From assembly GCF_945859685.1 (NCBI RefSeq), contig NC_079149.1:27811118-27875117 (forward strand): a stretch of 64,000 bases of DNA, in the 5' to 3' direction. Source of the DNA: Eupeodes corollae. Lineage: Eukaryota; Arthropoda; Insecta; Diptera; Syrphidae. Made by a program: the position numbers and the translations under genes. The notes beneath the pieces were generated by a model. That model saw only the letters and a program-made list of their open reading frames with translations, did not search any database and had not been told where the DNA came from. Shown piece after piece: positions 10,461 through 22,794 of this stretch. The stretch's first letter is position 1, and every line of letters starts with the position of its first letter.

Positions 10461-11048
10461 ATATGAATCGCATTGTAGCTTTATAGGTAATAGAAACCAT
10501 TCTTCATATACAAAGATCGTACACATGTAAAAGCAGACTTGTGAATGTAAAAAAAACAAATATCGGTAAAAGATCCTAAACAGCTGACGTAAGCAAGCAA
10601 AAGTTTGTTTCATCCCCTTATTAGATACAATATGAAGCCATTTTGTTTGTTATATAAAGTGCATTGATATAAATAAAACAAAAACAAATTTATCAACCTT
10701 CATATGGAAGCTCTTTTCTTGAAAACATATACGAGGATAGACTCAAATAAAATGAAGGAAATTGTGTTGACTTTTTGGGTCGAAAATTAATTATCTCCCT
10801 TATTCTGCTGGCTGCTTATGGGAATGGGAATAATATTTTTCTCTCGCACCCGCTGAATTTCTCTACTTTCAAAACTAACGCCACGCCAACGACTCGGCAT
10901 CTGGTCGCCCTAAAAATTTCTGCTCATGAGAGTACTATGGTTTTCATATACAAAGATCGTTCGGGTTTTTTGACAATTCATATAAGTACTTTTTTAAACA
11001 GACTCTTTGCATACAGGAGCAAGTTCGTGCGACCCAGTCGTGCATTTT
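10461..11048. other. non-coding DNA with small duplicated motifs
   Basis: TTCATATACAAAGATCGT occurs twice, near 10503 and near 10943. The 50 bases before 11048 (CAAGTTCGTGCGACCCAGT) are repeated in inverted orientation at 17781-17845. These look like fragments of another repeat that broke the adjacent RTE element. No gene is seen. Confidence 0.45.
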
Positions 11049-12658
11049 ATTGATGACAGCATATACTTGGTTTTGCCCTCTTTGACCACAAAACACATCT
11101 TTTTCGCTTCCGTCGCAATGGATGGACCTTTGGAAGTCTGTGCCTCTAATGTTGACGGTTGAGTTTTGCACAATTCTTTCCAGAACGATGTTGAAGAAGT
11201 CGCATGACAGTGCATCGCCTTGTCTAAAACCTTTTTTGAAATCCATCGGTAAGATCTTTTCCGACCTTGATAGAGCAGCGTGCATTCTCCATCGTCATTC
11301 TGCACAAACGGATAAGTTTGACAGGGATGCCAGAACTAGACATTGCTCGGTAGAGCTCTTTCCTATAGATGCTGTCATACGCGGCTTTAAAATCGATAAA
11401 GAGATGGTGGGTATCCATTTGAAGCTCCTGGGTTTTTTCCAGGATCAGCCGTAGTGTGATTATCTAGTCGATAGTGGACTTTCCTGGTCTGAAGCCACAC
11501 TGATAAGGACCTATCAGGTTGTTGACGACGTGCTTTAGACGTTCACGTATTACGGCAAAGAAGATTGTATAGGCGATGTAAAGTACTCTGATTCCTCTAT
11601 AGTTGGTGCAGTTTAGAGGGTCTTCTTTTTTCAGGATCGGGCAAACAATACTGAGGTTCCATTCATCGGGCATGCTTTCTTCCGATTATATCTTACAGAT
11701 AAGTTGGTGCATGCTCCTAACCAACTTATCTTCAGCTGCTTTAAAGAGCTCGGCATTCAAGCCATCTGCTCCAGCGGCTTTATTAGACTTCAGCTTAGAT
11801 ATGGCAACCTTTACTTCGTCTAAGTCGGCAGGACGGGATTGTTGGCTTTCGTCGTCTATGTTGAATGGATCATATTGCCTGACAGCGGAATTCGGTTTCT
11901 TCGTCGCCGTTATATAGTCTGTAGAAGTGGTCCTTTCATATCCTTAGCATTGATTGCGGTTCCACTATGATGTTTCCACTTTCGTCTTTGCAGCCTTCGG
12001 TTCTAAGTTTATGCACCTGTGAATTTCGTTTCACCTGTTCATAAAACTTTCGAACTTCATTCCTGCTTTTAACCTCTTAATATCTTCGACCACACGCTTC
12101 TTATGCCCTCTCTTTTTTCTTCTGAGAAGTCGGCTTTCTTCTCGCCTCTTCTGCTCATAGAGCTCATGAGCAGCTCTCGTCCTTTTATGCAGCGCCGCTT
12201 TGCGTGCCTGTTATTTGGCTGCATTTGCCTGCCGACATTCCTCATCAAACCAGGGGTTCCTTGTTGGTGGCTGTTTGAAACCCAGCACATCAGAGGCGGC
12301 TTCTCTGATTGCATCTTGGCAATGTTGATACTGGTTTTTGATACATTGTGTTGGCAGCAGAGAACTTTGAGAGAGGTTACGTGTAACTCGGTCGGAAAAG
12401 GATTTGGCGATCCCGTTCGACGTTGTACCTTCTCCCAGCATCTCCCTGTTTTGCCTTGGGTCTGGAAATCCGAAGTGCTACCTTAGCTACAACGAGGTGG
12501 TGGTCCGAGTCGATGTTAGCTCCTCGGAAAGTTCGTACATCCATAATGCTGGAAGCGTGTCTGGCGTCGATCGCAATATGGTCAATCTGGTTGACGGTAC
12601 ATTGATCTGGAGAAGTCCAAGTTCCTTTGTGGATGTTCAGGTGTGTTGAATAGCTCTA
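11049..12658 (-). mobile_element. RTE-like LINE fragment B (endonuclease and first half of RT), degenerate
   Basis: Minus-strand reading from right to left. The end of an endonuclease domain lies at about 12640-12430, with NQIDH and DSDHHLVVAKV-type blocks. A linker with a PWFDEECRQA motif follows near 12260-12211. RT fingers come next (11673-11464: NLSIVCPILKKEDPLNCTNYRGI, YQCGFRPGKSTID), then palm motif A (11418-11224: HLFIDFKAAYDSI) and KKGFRQGDALSCDFF near 11220. Frameshifts separate these blocks. At 11049 the match stops just after the GKTKYMLSS block, where unrelated sequence replaces the downstream part. It is complementary in extent to fragment A, so both may derive from one dismembered element. 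Confidence 0.75.
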
Positions 12659-15600
12659 TTTTAATAGCATATTAGAATAACCAGGATAAAATAGTTGTTA
12701 AATAAAAGTTGAAATTAATAACAAAAAGTAATCAGTACTTCCAAACTCCGCTCAGAATTTTGTTTTCTGTTTGTGTTGCAAATAAACAGAGTCGACTGTA
12801 CTTCTTTTATGTGATATGTTCTGAATATTTAGGGTTGTATTAATTAAACTTAATTTAAAAACCTTATTTAACATTCTAAGAATCCAAAAATGATTTAAAA
12901 ACTGCTGTTTGTCCCTAAAAAGATCAAGGGGCATATTTAACTTCAGACTTAATTTCTTGTAAGTTCTTTCTGTACATTCTAATTATAATTAATTGTGAAT
13001 ACAATTATTTTCTTTGCGTCTTCTTGGAAGGACTAAAGAAGGTTATTCAATTAATAACATATTATAGCTTATATATGAGCTATTATATGTAATGGCACTT
13101 AAACGGTTACAAAGCAAAGAAAAAAGCTAGTCGGAACATGCATAGTCTCTTTATTACTTAATAATAACACTGTCCTTCAAAACAGTGGCGAAATGTTTAT
13201 GTTTTGTAAAGTATTTAAATAAACGTAAAATTAGTTACAAAAATGCTAAGCAAGGTTATTTACATATATTTAACAAAAGTTTGACATGACACACATTTAA
13301 AAACCTCATACTTAACTATAATATGTTGTCTAACTAAATAGTTTAAAACTTTTTGATGTGTACCCGAGTTATAAATGAAGGCTCAAAAACTTTTTAAACT
13401 ATTTCAATGCATATAAATTCACAACACGTCCATACGATTCATTCTCATTCAAAACATAATTAAAAAACAAAACTATCTCAAAGTATAATTTCCAAGGGTA
13501 TACATAGCTTAACCATCCTACTTTCTGTACCTTGATAGAAAAATAATATTTTACAAAGCATAGAAATGTAATATTTTGATATAAAAGATCCTTTGTCAAA
13601 ATGAATGGTTTATTCTTTAATTTTCATAAAAGAAAGAAAAAACATAAGCTTTATCTAGCTACAAATGTATAATATACATTGTATATATGTATTTGTATGC
13701 ACGGTACCTTGGAGAATGAAAAAGAGAAAAGGAGTTTAGTCAGACGAAAGCTTTGTTTTTGTATGCACCACCATCTTAACCATGGCCTATACGCATTGTT
13801 TATGATAAAAACAACACAAAAATATGTCAATGTTGAGAAAAGTTTTTGAATCTCAAAAAGTTACGTTCTACACATAAAAACATACCTAAATCTACATCTC
13901 AAGGACATGAGAAATATTTTCCAATTGTCATTAGCGAGTGGAACTTTATAACCATAATTTGTTTCTTTTGTCTAGGAATTTACAACAGAACAAAAAACAA
14001 AAAAAGCCCTAAAGTCCTTCAAAACCTTGACATTCTTTTTCTTCTTTGTGATGCTTATACATAGATACTTGTACAGTAAAAGTATCTTTAAGTTATATAA
14101 ATATAGGCACGGATTAGAAACCAACAAATTCTTATTTGCAAATGAGCCTTCAATCATTCTTATACAGGACTTGCGAAGGATTCTCAAATGGCCTCTTATA
14201 TCAACCAACAAAAAAAATCCAAATATTCATTTTCTCTCCCGTACAACAACAAAAATCCCCCCCAAAAAAATAACAAGAAAAGCATAATCAATTATCCTCA
14301 TTACTTGAAGAAGATTTTTTGACATAAACAAATATGTATCTATTAGTTCTTCCGCCCAGAAAATGCCAAAATAGCTCATTACGTTTTAATCAACAAAAAA
14401 AAAAGTCTAATTGGCTCTTAGCCTCTAATCGATCATGTAAATGACGCCAAAGTCCTTTCCTTGAGCGTCTAGGACCTCCATCATCGTCGAATTGCTTATG
14501 GTTTGCCCTCCCACTCACAGCCAATTTGGCCTTAATCGCACATAGCCATTTAATGTTGGATTGTTTTGTTGGCCATCATCTTGGTCACCAATTTATCTTT
14601 CATAAATTAGAAAAAAGAAACAATAATAAAATGTTTACTATGGCATTCTACTTCCGGTTCTTCTTCAAAGTAGTATTGTGGTGAATATATATCTACGATA
14701 TTTGCAAACACTTAAGGATTTGGGTCGTCATCCATCCTGAGGGTGCAGATGGAGACATATAATCCAGTAACAGGAATCACTTATCCTTGCGGGACTAGGC
14801 CAAGATGCTATATAGAAACTTTTTTTTGTCATTGTCGTCATCAGCTTCTTCAGCTGACCAAACACAAAATCGAAATGCATTTTATCTTCCTTTTATACAT
14901 TTATAAAAATACAACAAAAATGCATCTGTATATATCCAGATAAAGTCTATGTAATGTGATTGATTCACAGTAACCCTCATCCACAGTTCCACTTGTTCGC
15001 ACTTTAAATATATAAATTTCGAATGAACTCCAAAAAATAAATTATTCATGCACTTTTAGAGCTCGAAGCTTCGATTGGATTGTTTTTCAGAAATAATGCG
15101 ATGTTCGGCCGCATCATCAGAGACACTTAAGGCTCTTTCCATTTTTCACTATAGCATCATATCGTAAAGTAAAACCGAGATCGAGTGCGGATTTCAAGTA
15201 CTTTGTGCGAGAAGGAGGGTGTCAATGCTGAATGCACTACGCGAATTGGCCAAAGCAGATATTTTCCAAAAGAGGATTTATCATAATTTTGTAAAGTGAA
15301 GAAAATGGTAAGGGGGCGAAAAATATCTTTCTCGTGAATTCTTCTTAAAACCATATGTCATTAAATTTCTTTCAATCACTTTTAAGGTTTTTCTGGGGTT
15401 CCTCAGGGTAACCTCTTTAGTCCAATATTATTAATTTAAATTTTAAACCACGTGCTTTGTTGATGTTTATTGGTGGTTTCACCTCGAAATTGATTGGCCT
15501 CTCTTCCAACATCATGATTGAAAATCCAACCCTGACAGAAAGTAGATATTATTGTGGAGCCACTTTACTTGGTATTTTTATTTTTATGTTCCAATATTCT

Positions 15601-17780
15601 ACATTCAATGTTAAAAGCATGGAATCCATTATGATAACTGGGTGATGATGTATTCTTTGAATTCATAAAATAAAATCACACCCACAATAAAAATAAATCT
15701 GTCCTACTAAATAAATCGTTCGTCTAAAAATGGGATTTTTCAATTATACTTACTCCCAGTTTCTAAAATGCTTTCTCTAGACCTTGAGGCAAAATTTATA
15801 TAGACAAACAATATTTTTCCAATTGAAATAAGAAAGAACCTCAAGCAAATGATGATGATGATGATAATGATGACCAAATGGAAGACCATCACCAGAATGA
15901 ATTGTCAATAAAATAATGCATTCTGATGAGTAAGTCGTCCATTCGTCACTTGTCCTTTTTGTGCTTTTCAAACTTTATACCGCACGTCTCTTGCGCCCGT
16001 TTATCAAATAGGGTGTTATTTGTGACGGACAATATTTACATTATTGAGTGTCCTTCAGAGGCCAGAAATCGATTTGAAAGAGTTGAAATGTAGGACGCGT
16101 ATTATTGTTGACTGACTGATGTTAGATTCGAATTCCAGCTTCGCTGGAGGGAGTCTAATTTATATCGCCTACTTTGAAGATATTATAAAACGGAGGAATA
16201 AAAATTGAGCAATGCTGAAAAACGTGCAATAAGTTCGGTACCTAAAGGATGTAACTTTAAAAAAGGATAATTGAATTCGATTTAAATAAAATTTTACAAT
16301 TTTTTTTTAGTCGTAAAGGCAAAGGATAACCTTTGACAGTAATTTAAGAAATACAAAATAAATTGAGGCACAATGCTGATAAGTTATATTTTGACAGCTT
16401 AACCAACGTGTAGAATTGTTGGCATGATTTTATTTTGTTAAAAAATATTATGAAATATGTTTCAAGGAGGACCATTGCAATGGTTGTCAAGATTTTGATA
16501 CAGGCAATCAAATTGTACTTTTCGATTACATTAATATGGCTTTTTGACTGAATTTAAATTCATGAAATAGCTTTTTTCAATAAAATTTGTGATTTTGTTG
16601 TAAATTAATAATCCCTTCAATATTTAATTGTCATATTTAAAGAAAAATGTTCATAAGTTCTTAGATTTCAATTATCCCACATACTCGTAGATCTCAAATT
16701 AAACCTAAATCCTTAGACGCCTCTCAACAGAAAAAGTGAGAACGGTTTGAAAGTATCTCTTGTTCATATAACGAATCTGAAATATTCTTCAAATATATTA
16801 CAAAATTTATAAAATAGTGTTAAAAACGGGTGGTTTTTAAATTTGAACAGACAGTTAAAAAGTTCGGATTCAAAATAATTAAACTATTTACCCATTTATA
16901 TCATTAAGGTGTGCTCAAAACATCATACAGAGTCCAGTAAAGACAATTTCCAAGAACTAAGTAAGATACCAAAATGACAAAGATTTTATGCTTGGTAAAA
17001 CCGTCATACAATTTATTGTTAAAAGATATGTTATATTTAATGTTTCTTAAGATGACATTCGAATTTATTATTCCTTAAAAAAATGGTTTGTGTGAAAGAA
17101 AAAATACAATTTCGCAACCCAGTGATTTGTCCTAAATATCTTCGCGTCAGACATTTGGTTGTATCAGATTTTGTAGTTTTGTAAATATGTGTTCATTTGT
17201 TTTGAAATACGGTAAATCTTATTTTATAAGAACTTTTCAAATGTCTTAAGCTATTTTTCGTAGTATAAAACTATATTGGTACTAAGTAACTTTGGTTGTT
17301 CTTAAAATATTGGAAAGATTTACAACAAAACCTTTCATTGAATTTAAAATTTTTTTAAAATATTAATTAAAGTAAATATCGAGAAAATGTCAACCAATTT
17401 TTTTCAAAAAGATAATTTAAATGTACAAAACAAAAACATACAAAATTATTCTTCTAATTAATTACAATTAACAAAAGTATGATTTTCTAGATATTGAATT
17501 TTTTAAAATGTTTACTTAAAAAAGGCAAGAAACAATAGTTCAAAATATAAACCGGTTTGGTGAAATTTTAAAGTTTTTTTTTTCGAATAATATAGATTTT
17601 TATTAAAATTCAGTGAATGTTTGTTTTGCAATTTAATTAAAATGTAAAATTTAGTTGGTTTCACAAATTTTATGCAAAATCACTGGTATTGACTTTGTAA
17701 TATCTGTTAAATTTTCAAAAGAAGAATGAAATGAATGAAAAATTAAAAATACAAAAAAGTTTTAAAAAGTAACTTCAATA
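12659..17780. other. long AT-rich non-coding region
   Basis: About 5 kb without a supportable gene. Features are limited to A/T homopolymers, a GATGATGATGATGATAATGATG tract near 15850-15872 and a (TATA/TGTA) tract near 13670-13690. Short open frames on both strands carry no motifs. From about 16800 the base composition and phrases such as TTTTCAAAA resemble the A/T-rich parts of Rep-A and Rep-B, so old repeats are likely but not alignable by eye. Confidence 0.45.
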
Positions 17781-17849
17781 AAATGCACCACTGGGTCGCA
17801 CGAACTTACTCATGTATCCAAAGAGTCTGTACTTCTATTTTGAAGTGTT

Positions 17850-18662
17850 TAAATGTACGATCAAAAAAGTTTGTTTTCAAAAACTTAAAGTCATTTGATT
17901 ATTAATTTAAACAAATTTTATTTGAAAACCGTTTTTTTAAATACATTTTTTAGATATATTTTTTTTAATTTTAGTTCAAAAATATATAATATAAAAATGC
18001 ATTGAAACCGGTTAATTAGTTCATGTGAAAACTCAAAACTTCTGGATCAATACAAACATGTTTGTTTTAAATTGAAAGAAGCTAAATAAAAAAAAAATAG
18101 TGAAAATTTACAAAAAAATGTAGCGGTTTGTTTTTGAGAAAATTCAAATTTTCAATTTTTGACCAACAAATTAAATTGGGACTTTTGTTATTTTTAGTCT
18201 TTAAAACTGCCTAACGCTAATCGGATAAAAATCTTGCTTCGCGATTTAGGGGCCAGGAGAGACAGACAGTCGAAATCTGGGGAATCAATATTTTTACTTC
18301 TCTATCATTGTAATGTCATGTTTGATTCAAATCTCGTGTTCGAAATTTTTTACGAATGCAAAACTTGCCATAAAATATTTCGACCTTGAAACTTCTTTAA
18401 ACATTTGTTGTTGTCACTACCAATTTTCGATAATATTAGCGACAGTTAAAGATGTGTTAATTTACTTATTATGATTTGATTTTGAAAGGCTTTGCGGCTT
18501 AGCAGTGCTTACTTCACTGTCGTCAAGTATGAAATAACGAGGGTTAATATTAAGAAAACAGGTCCAAATTTGTTTGTCATTCCAAATCAATTGAATTTTT
18601 AGATTTCCAAAATGTTCTGGCTAAAAATGTTATTTTTTTTAAAGTCAATAGAATTGTATGTA
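17850..18662 (-). repeat. interspersed repeat Rep-B, copy 2
   Basis: Reverse orientation relative to copy 1. Shared blocks are AATGCAAAACTTGCCATAAA (18356-), AGAGACAGACAG (18260-), GCCTAACGCTAATCGG (18209-) and TTTGTTTTTGAGAAAATTC (18128-). Its far end (18480-18660) contains GATTTGATTTTGAAAGG, CGAGGGTTAATATT and AGTCAATAGAATTGTATG, which recur in copy 3 at 22795-22945. A Tc1 element begins at the end of this block. Confidence 0.65.
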
Positions 18663-18689
18663 CAGTTGTTTTCATAAAAATAGCAGTGC
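18663..18689 (+). repeat. left terminal inverted repeat of the Tc1 element
   Basis: CAGTTGTTTTCATAAAAATAGCAGTGC, preceded by TA. It pairs with 20306-20332 in inverted orientation, with mismatches only in the outer ten bases. Confidence 0.85.
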
Positions 18690-18966
18690 TCTCCAAATAA
18701 AACAAAAAGGCCTTCAATATATCAACGTTCTAATATATTTCAGTAAACTTCTAGGTAGTAACAAACTAAAATATTTTATTCATAATAACAGAAAGTAAGT
18801 ATTAACAATTTTTTACCGTTAGCTTTGCCACAGTAAAAATAGTTTTTTAAATATATGGCTGTTCATAAAAATAGCAGTACATGACAAAGTAATAGATCTA
18901 TTACGTAAAAAGTAAGAAAAACTGTAATAAGTTATATGAAAGTATACAAATAATGTTAGCTTACAA

Positions 18967-19783
18967 TTAGTACTTTGTTGCATAACCATTGTTTTTTATG
19001 CCTTCTCGCATCTACGTGGCATCGAGTCCACTAAAACTTGTCACCTCTAGACTGGTATTGTGTTCCACGAATCACACATTGCTTCTCACAATTCTTTCGA
19101 ATTGCTGGGTTTTGCTTTATGAACTTTACTCTTAGCATCCCCTCACAAATTTTCGATGTTGTTAAGGTCGAGGGATTGAGCGGGCCACTCCATAGCCGAT
19201 AACTTCTTCTGCGCAAACCATGATTTTGCATTTTTTGACGTATGCTTTGGGTCATAGTCTTGTTGGTACGAGTATATCCAAACCATCGGCATTTCGTCTT
19301 CAGCATAGTACGACAGTAACAGGTTAATAGTCGGTTGCATCCCTTATATCCCCGATAAGTTAAATAAGCCCGACCTCGTAATATTAAAAGCAAGCCCATA
19401 TCATAATTTTTCCTCCAACATGCTTCACTGTTTTAATATAGTGTACCGTGGATCGTAAGCTACATTTTAGGGTCTTCTCACATATTCTCGAGGACCCTTG
19501 GACCCAAAAAAACGACTTTGTTTTCATCGCTCCACCAAAAATTCCTCCATTTCTTTTTTGGCCAATCTCTATGCACTTTAACAAACTCCATTCCCTTTGC
19601 TACATGCCTTTTCGTCAAGAATGGTACGTTGCTTGGACTTCGGGCTGGTAACTTCCCTTATAAAAGACGTCTTCGTATTGTGACAGTGCTAACAGACAGT
19701 CTATTTCTTATTTTCCTAGAGCCTATGGAAGGGTTCTGAATTGCTAACTGAACAATTTTTCTGTCAGTTCTTTCAGTGGCCAT
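18967..19783 (-). pseudogene. Tc1-like transposase (DD34E), frameshifted
   Basis: About 272 codons between an ATG at 19783 (MATERTDRKIVQLAIQN) and a stop at 18967-18969 after NNGYATKY, the usual Tc1 C-terminal motif. An N-terminal helix-turn-helix region is followed by a WWSDENKVVF block with the first catalytic aspartate (near 19530) and a VKHVGGKIMIWACF block. Then comes YQQDYDPKHTSKN with the second aspartate and SLDLNNIENL with the glutamate, 34 residues apart. The frame changes several times and stops occur in the N-terminal third, so the gene is dead. Confidence 0.85.
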
Positions 19784-20305
19784 TCTTTTTGGGCCTCGCG
19801 GTTTCAGTTTATTTTTATTTTTATTTTTATTTTTATTTTTATTTTAAGGCTTAACTGACCATTTTTGCTGAGCAGACTAGGATATCTTAAATATCTTGTT
19901 AGGTTTTTCCCTTCAAACGCAGTTTTCGAATAAGTCTTCAACTTTATTAGGTGCAGTGTCTTGACCATCCCATTGTTTATTTTAGAGCTAATATTTATTA
20001 ATTTTTTTATATGCTAGTATGTTACAAATACTTAAAACTTAATATAGTAAAATATTCACTTAACGAAAAATAAAAAAAAATTATTTATAAACACTTTTTA
20101 GTTATATAATCAAAAACACTGCTATTTTTATAAACACCCTTTATCCAGAGAGTTTAAAATGATACGTGTTTACCGGGAAATGTAAAGTATGACTTCAAGT
20201 CTCTAATATGAAAACGAAAGACCGTTAGATGCAAGTAACATGTTAATTTTTTTTTGTAAGAATTTCCGTCATTTAAATAATTGACAATCTAATAAAATTA
20301 GACCA

Positions 20306-20332
20306 GCACTGCTATTTTTATGAACCCTACTG
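20306..20332 (-). repeat. right terminal inverted repeat of the Tc1 element
   Basis: Inverted copy of 18663-18689, followed by TA. The neighbouring RTE fragment begins immediately to the right. Confidence 0.85.
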
Positions 20333-20334
20333 TA

Positions 20335-21150
20335 TGTATGCTTAAAGGTGGCGCTACAGTCTGGGCGAACCTGGGCCTCAACCAACATGCGTCTCCAGCC
20401 AGCTCGGTTAGTTGAGATCTTCAAGCACCTGCGTGTGCCACCTGAGTCGCGATCTTCCTCTACTTCGCCGTCGCTCGTGAATGGATTCGAAGACCTTCCG
20501 GGCTGGAGCGTTGATGTCCATTCACTCTCTGCTAACTAGGTCAGTGTCGCTGTACATCCCGTACAGTTCGTCGTTATAACTTCTCCTTTATTCTCCATCT
20601 ATGCGTAAGGGACCAAAAATCACCCAAAGAATTTTTTTCTCAAAGCATCCTTAGACGCTCTTATCTTTCTTTGACAGAGTCCAGTCCTCAGCGCCATAAA
20701 TGAGATGCTCGAGAGATGACTTTACTTCTCAATTGCCTTCTAAGTCCAAACAAGCAGCGATTTGCAAGAGTTATTCTTCGTTTCAGCGTTGGTGTCGTTA
20801 TCAGTGTTTATAGCGGTGCCTAGGTAGACAAAGTCTTTAACTACCCCAAAGTTAAAGCTGTCTATGGTGACGTTTTGTCCCAGACGTCGTTGTTCAATGT
20901 CTTTTTTCGATGACAGCATAAACTTGGTCTTGCCCTCATTGACCACTAAAGCCATCTTCTTCGCTTCCGTCGCAATGCTTAAAAACGCTCTACTGACATC
21001 ACGCTTTGATCTTCTAATTATGTCAATATCACACGCGTATCCGAGTAATTGGATGGACCTTTGGAAGATTGTGCCTCTTGTGTTGACGGTTGAGTTTTAC
21101 TCAATTCTTTCCAGAACGATATTAAAGAAGTCGCATGACAGTGCATATAT
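20335..21150 (-). mobile_element. RTE-like LINE fragment C, degenerate
   Basis: Shares the 3' end AAGGTGGCGCTACAGTC with fragments A, D and E. The minus-strand reading gives a decayed thumb and then a NFGVVKDFVYLGTAINTDND block (20860-20790). Further right, up to about 21146, the sequence matches the RT region around GACAGTGCAT. Part of the 3' region is deleted: 20400-20700 is shorter than in fragment A. It lies between the Tc1 element and a Rep-B copy. Confidence 0.75.
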
Positions 21151-21154
21151 AAAA

Positions 21155-21566
21155 GACCTATAATATAAAAATGTATTGAAATCGGTAAATAAGTTTAATT
21201 ATCTTGAGAAAACCTTAAACCACAAAAAAAAAACGGTCTATTGGGAAACCCTTCTGAAGCAATAAAAACATATTATTTGTTTTATATTGAAAGTAGCTAA
21301 ACTTAAAAAAAAAACCTACATTTCTGAATTTGAAGTCAATCGACTCAATACTTTGCGATGTAGGGGTCAGGAGAGACAGACAGACGAAATCGGGGGACCC
21401 ACTTTTTTACTTCTCTATGAAAGAAATTTCATGTTTGATTAAAATCTCGTGTTCGAAATTATTAACGAATGCAAAACTTACCATAAAGTCTATATGTGTT
21501 GCAGATAAAAACAGTATTTCGACCTTGAAACTTCCTTAAACATTTTTTGTTGTCAATACTAATTTT
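21155..21566 (-). repeat. interspersed repeat Rep-B, copy 3, first part
   Basis: Contains TATAATATAAAAATG, a GGGGTCAGGAGAGACAGACAG block (21364-), CATGTTTGATTAAAATCTCG and AATGCAAAACTTACCATAAA, in the same order as copy 2. It breaks off at about 21566, where Rep-A starts, and resumes at about 22795. Confidence 0.65.
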
Positions 21567-22794
21567 CTATGTATTCACGGAAGTTATTGTAATGGGGCCG
21601 ATTACTCGAATTGAAAATTTTAAAATTTCTCGACGTTTCAAGGTCCCTAAAGTCGAAATAAAAGATTTTAGAAAGATGTCTGTGCGTGCGTGTGTCTATC
21701 CGTAGGTTCGTGTTGTTTTTTTCGTTGTCCATAGTTTAAGAACCAAAAGAGATATTCACTTCAAACAAATTTTGTTACATAGATAATAATGCAGAAAGAT
21801 GCAGAAGGGGCTCTCAAGAAAATTGGGTGGGTGGTTTTTTAAGGTGAACATTTTGGTTAACCCTAAATATCTCACCAACCACAAACGCTAGAGACTTGAA
21901 TTAAATTGTATATAATATATTGTAACATGATACTAAACAAGTATATTTTTTGAAAAAAAAATCCAATTAACGGTTTTTCAATATTTCAAAAAATCTAAAA
22001 TAAAACTTGTCACCTCGAAAATGTTACGAATAAAAAATAATTTTATTTCCAAATTTCCAATTTTGTGCAATAAAAAATAACGTTTTTAACATCTGCTAAA
22101 ATTTTGAGAAAAATCAATTGACAGTTTTTCTATAAACGACAAAAACCTAAAAAAAACATTACTTAAAGTTAATAAAAATTGAATTTCGACTCAAATATCT
22201 TTTTAAAAACTTGAGATTATGACTTCCACGTTATTTTATCTTATAAGAAATATTATTTTCAACATTCGGTAAGATTTTGAGAAAAATCACATTGGCAGTT
22301 TTTTTACAAAAAGTAACAACCTAAAAAAATTTATAAAAGTTAGTAAAATTTGATTTTCTATTCAAATAACTGTTCAAAACTTAGAGACATTTGCTTTAAG
22401 CTAATTTTATTTATAAAAAAAATATTGTTGTAAGAACTTAGCAATATTTTGAGAAAAATCGAATTTACAAAAAATAAAAACAAACACAAAAATTAATAAA
22501 AGTTGGTAATTTGGCTTAAATATATTTCCAAAACTTTGATATATTGGCTTCCAACTACTTTTAATATTTAAAATAAATTGTTGTCAACATTCAGTAAATT
22601 TTTGAGAAAAATTGAATTCACAGTTTTTTTTACAAAAAAATCAAAAAACCTAACAAAAAACAATCTTAAATTTTTTAAGAATAATTCAACTAAAAAATTT
22701 GTTAACCCAACGCAAAAACTACAAACTTTTAAGCAAGAGAAATCGACACACGAGATGGGAAGTTATCAGTGTGGGTCGCATCCCAGCTTCTTTT
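21566..22794 (+). repeat. interspersed element Rep-A, copy 1, inserted in Rep-B
   Basis: The head (about 21575-21800) has GACGTTTCAAGGTCCCTAAA, GTCTGTGCGTGCGTGTG and TTTAAGAACCAAAAGAGATAT. A block with GCAGAAAGATGCAGAAGG and CCCTAAATATCTCACC follows. Units of about 170 bases then repeat, each with ATTTTGAGAAAAATC, CAGTTTTTTTACAAAAA and GTTGGTAAAAATTGATTTTCG-type phrases. The tail (22722-22790) has CAAACTTTTAAGCAAGAGAA, GAGATGGGAAGTTATCAGTG and GGGTCGCATCCCAGC. No ORF is present. Rep-B copy 2 lacks the whole segment, so copy 1 can be bounded by comparison. Confidence 0.7.

Larger units (their letters stand above)
18663..20332 (-). mobile_element. Tc1-family DNA transposon, decayed, with IR/DR-type ends
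   Basis: A 1670-base element. The left end reads CAGTTGTTTTCATAAAAATAGCAGTGC; the right end, reverse-complemented, reads CAGTAGGGTTCATAAAAATAGCAGTGC. TA lies on both sides (18661-18662, 20333-20334). The core TTCATAAAAATAGCAGT is repeated inside each end (18859-18880 on the left; 20116-20138 inverted on the right). Each terminus therefore carries two direct repeats, as in IR/DR Tc1 elements. An ATTTTT hexanucleotide repeat (about 19809-19846) lies upstream of the transposase gene. The transposase is broken. Confidence 0.85.

Noticed and set aside
10775..11053. Open frame on the plus strand with a hydrophobic start
   Set aside because: It lacks an ATG start, runs into the repeat segment at 10995 and has no family motif.
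19448..19739. Plus-strand open frames in the Tc1 region
   Set aside because: They are antisense shadows of the minus-strand transposase.
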